15,663 nucleotides of DNA from positions 1 through 15,663 of the forward strand of contig CALCGO010000472.1 of assembly GCA_937901055.1 (NCBI GenBank), read 5' to 3'. Positions within the stretch are counted from its first letter, which is position 1; the number at the start of each line of letters is the position of its first letter. Below, one piece after another: positions 13,958 through 15,663 of this stretch. The position numbers were made by a program, and so were the translations under genes. The notes under the pieces are model-generated. The model saw only the letters and a list, made by a program, of their open reading frames with translations, was not told where the DNA came from and did not search any database. The stretch is from an uncultured Rhodobacterales bacterium. Its GTDB lineage: Bacteria; Pseudomonadota; Alphaproteobacteria; Rhodobacterales; Rhodobacteraceae.

Positions 13958-14263
13958 CTAACTTGAAGTTTCCGTACCTAGAACAGCTTCTTCCCGTTCT
14001 ATCGACCACTCGATTAACTGGCGCCAGATGCTTTCCGCCAAATCAGGATCGAACCCGAGTTTCACTGCGTTTTCCCGAGCACGCATTGCAACGTATTCGA
14101 CACGATCATCAATCCTTGCAGGCAAGCTCTCCAAGGATTTCAAAGTAATTGCGCGGTCAATGTATTCCGCACGTTTGGACAAGAGCGACATGATTTCAGC
14201 ATCGAGCAGGTCGATGCTTTCACGAAGTTCTGCCATGGTGTTACAGTCGTTGGGGATCTGCAT
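13958..14263 (-). CDS. AroQ-type chorismate mutase
   Basis: A 101-residue all-helical chorismate mutase (chorismate to prephenate), or possibly an isochorismate-pyruvate lyase of the related PchB type. The family pattern is visible: ELRESIDLLDAEIMSLLSKRAEYI (residues 12-35) for helix 1 with the catalytic-type arginines R14 and R31, then RIDDRVEYVAMRARENA (50-66), and the last helix AESIWRQLIEWSIEREE. I used the ATG at 14263; the GTG just before it would add one residue, and an internal ATG at 14236 lacks a ribosome binding site. It lies between two tetrahydrofolate genes, eight bases from folD. This position is odd for an aromatic amino acid enzyme but may reflect the chorismate origin of the p-aminobenzoate part of folate. 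A catalytic assay would separate mutase from lyase. Confidence 0.85.
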   Translation of the reverse strand: MQIPNDCNTMAELRESIDLLDAEIMSLLSKRAEYIDRAITLKSLESLPARIDDRVEYVAMRARENAVKLGFDPDLAESIWRQLIEWSIEREEAVLGTETSS

Positions 14264-14273
14264 CACGCCTATT

Positions 14274-14295
14274 CCATTGTTGCAATAAACAATGG
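14274..14295 (-). other. Hairpin between fhs and the chorismate mutase gene
   Basis: A perfect 8-bp inverted repeat (CCATTGTT / AACAATGG) with a 6-base loop lies in the 76-base gap. On the - strand its second arm runs into the ribosome binding region (AATAGG) of the chorismate mutase gene. No T run follows. It may be an mRNA processing or stability element that uncouples expression of fhs from the two genes downstream. Confidence 0.4.
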
Positions 14296-14334
14296 CTTTG
14301 ACTTAACCGAATGGTGCAGATCCCTCAAGGACTA

Positions 14335-14349
14335 GTTGTTTAGAACAAC
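14335..14349 (-). repeat. Inverted repeat across the fhs stop codon
   Basis: GTTGTT-TAG-AACAAC, a perfect 6-bp dyad with a 3-base centre, spans the stop codon of fhs. It is a short A/U-rich hairpin of uncertain importance. Confidence 0.3.
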
Positions 14350-15663
14350 CCTTCAATCTGCCCCGCATCATTCAACATGATCGCTTCAGCGGAAGGTTTG
14401 CGCGGTAGTCCCGGCATGGTCATGATCTCGCCACAGATAACCACGATGAATCCCGCACCAGCGGAAAGGCGAACCTCGCGAACCGGAACCGAGTGGCCGG
14501 TAGGCGCACCGCGAAGCTCAGGATCGGTCGAAAAGCTGTACTGCGTTTTGGCCATGCAGACGGGCAGGTGGCCAAAGCCAGCCTCTTCCCATGTGCGCAA
14601 CTGGGCACGGATTTTCTTGTCAGCCATGACCTCGTCAGCGCGATAAATACGCTTGGCGATGGTTTCGATTTTGTCAAACAACGGCATCTCGTCCGGATAA
14701 AGCGGGGCGAATTGTGCGACGTTTGCGTCGGCGATTTCCACAACGCGTGTTGCCAGATCTGCGATCCCCTTCGAGCCGTGCTCCCAATGTTTACACAGGA
14801 CAGCCTCGGAGCCGTGGGTGGCGACGTAATCAATCACCGCCTGCACCTCTGCATCAGTGTCGGTTACGAAATGGTTAATGGCGACAACAACCGGCACACC
14901 GAAGGCCTTCATGTTTTCGATATGGCGCCCGAGGTTTGGCGCCCCGTCGTTAACAGCATCGACATTTTCAGCGCCCAGATCAGCGGGAGCGATCCCACCA
15001 TTCATTTTCATAGCGCGAATCGTCGCTACAAGTACAACAACGTCTGGCGCGATATCTGCTTTGCGACACTTGATATTCATGAACTTTTCGGCACCTAGGT
15101 CGGCGCCAAAGCCCGCTTCGGTCACTACGTAATCCGCAAGTTTAAGTGCGGTCTTTGTTGCAACAACGGAGTTACAGCCATGCGCGATATTCGCGAAAGG
15201 GCCGCCGTGAACGAACGCGGGGTTGTTTTCCAGCGTCTGAACCAGATTTGGCTGCATAGCTTGTTGCAGCAGAACGGTCATTGCACCGTCAGCCTTAATG
15301 TCACGGCAATAGATCGGTTTGCGATCGCGCGTGTAAGCCACGATGATATCACCGAGGCGGCGCTGGAGGTCGTCCAGATTATCGGCCAAACACAGGATCG
15401 CCATGACCTCGGATGCGACAGTAATGTCAAAACCTGTCTGGCGGGCGAAACCGTTGGCAATGCCGCCGAGGCTGACAACCGTGTCGCGAAGGGCGCGGTC
15501 GTTCATGTCCATGACGCGCTTCCACGTGATGCGGCGTTCGTCGATTTCCAGCTCGTTGCCCCAATAAATGTGGTTGTCGATCATCGCGGTCAGCAGGTTG
15601 TGCGCGCTGGTAATCGCATGGAAGTCGCCAGTGAAGTGTAGGTTCATTTCCTCCATCGGAACG
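14340..15663 (-). CDS. fhs: Formate-tetrahydrofolate ligase (5' end outside the window)
   Basis: Activates formate with ATP and tetrahydrofolate to 10-formyl-tetrahydrofolate. The C-terminal 440 residues are present. The frame is open to the window edge, where VPMEEMNLHFTGDFHAITSA begins, a conserved stretch about 115 residues into the enzyme, so the N-terminal P-loop lies outside. Conserved segments seen include IDNHIYWGNELEID, the NPAFVHGGPFANIAHGCNS region, TEAGFGADLGAEKFMNIKC, and the C-terminal EIMTMPGLPRKPSAEAI. The ATG at 15656 is internal and not the start. With folD downstream it forms a formate-entry route into one-carbon metabolism, common in marine Rhodobacterales that handle C1 units. 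No frameshift is seen. Confidence 0.95.
   Translation of the reverse strand, partial: VPMEEMNLHFTGDFHAITSAHNLLTAMIDNHIYWGNELEIDERRITWKRVMDMNDRALRDTVVSLGGIANGFARQTGFDITVASEVMAILCLADNLDDLQRRLGDIIVAYTRDRKPIYCRDIKADGAMTVLLQQAMQPNLVQTLENNPAFVHGGPFANIAHGCNSVVATKTALKLADYVVTEAGFGADLGAEKFMNIKCRKADIAPDVVVLVATIRAMKMNGGIAPADLGAENVDAVNDGAPNLGRHIENMKAFGVPVVVAINHFVTDTDAEVQAVIDYVATHGSEAVLCKHWEHGSKGIADLATRVVEIADANVAQFAPLYPDEMPLFDKIETIAKRIYRADEVMADKKIRAQLRTWEEAGFGHLPVCMAKTQYSFSTDPELRGAPTGHSVPVREVRLSAGAGFIVVICGEIMTMPGLPRKPSAEAIMLNDAGQIEGLF

Overview
The window looks like chromosomal DNA from a marine alphaproteobacterium of the Rhodobacterales (Roseobacter group). The run miaB - phoH - ybeY - corC-like - lnt - metK - trmB and the block fhs - chorismate mutase - folD are arrangements I associate with that order, and the protein sequences fit. 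Base composition is moderate for the group (about half G+C by eye). I see no tRNA, rRNA, CRISPR array, insertion sequence or prophage gene. Nearly all of the sequence is coding, and no gene-free stretch exceeds about 130 bases.

Left part (1-8058, all + strand). A miaB gene, cut by the window edge, ends in a perfect hairpin. Next come two small secreted proteins: an OmpA-like peptidoglycan-binding protein and a lipoprotein that share a 34-residue, two-cysteine module. A housekeeping series follows with short gaps or overlaps: phoH, ybeY, a CBS-domain CorC-like protein, lnt, metK and trmB. These genes serve RNA maturation and modification, lipoprotein acylation and S-adenosylmethionine supply. 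S-adenosylmethionine is the substrate of both MiaB and TrmB.

Middle part (8059-13045, + strand). A stress and redox block opens with a CRP/FNR-type box (TTGAT-N4-GTCAA), spaced as expected for a class II activated promoter. It precedes a short DksA/TraR zinc-finger protein, an unrecognised 67-residue helical protein and an APC-family transporter whose start overlaps that protein's stop. A second unit, with its own likely promoter, encodes a Blh-type persulfide dioxygenase, a separate DUF442 (rhodanese/phosphatase-like) protein and a SulP anion transporter. Together these suggest persulfide oxidation to sulfite with sulfur-oxyanion transport. No sulfide:quinone oxidoreductase or ArsR-type sensor lies in the window.

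Right part (13047-15663, - strand). fhs (cut by the window edge), an AroQ-type chorismate mutase and folD form a probable one-carbon (tetrahydrofolate) operon. It converges on the SulP gene with a single base between the stop codons.

Most interesting for follow-up: the shared module in the OmpA-like/lipoprotein pair, the FNR-type box in front of the DksA-like operon, the split sulfur module with dyad symmetries upstream, and the metK leader, where the sequence favours a TTG start and the SAM/SAH riboswitch common in this order is not obvious.
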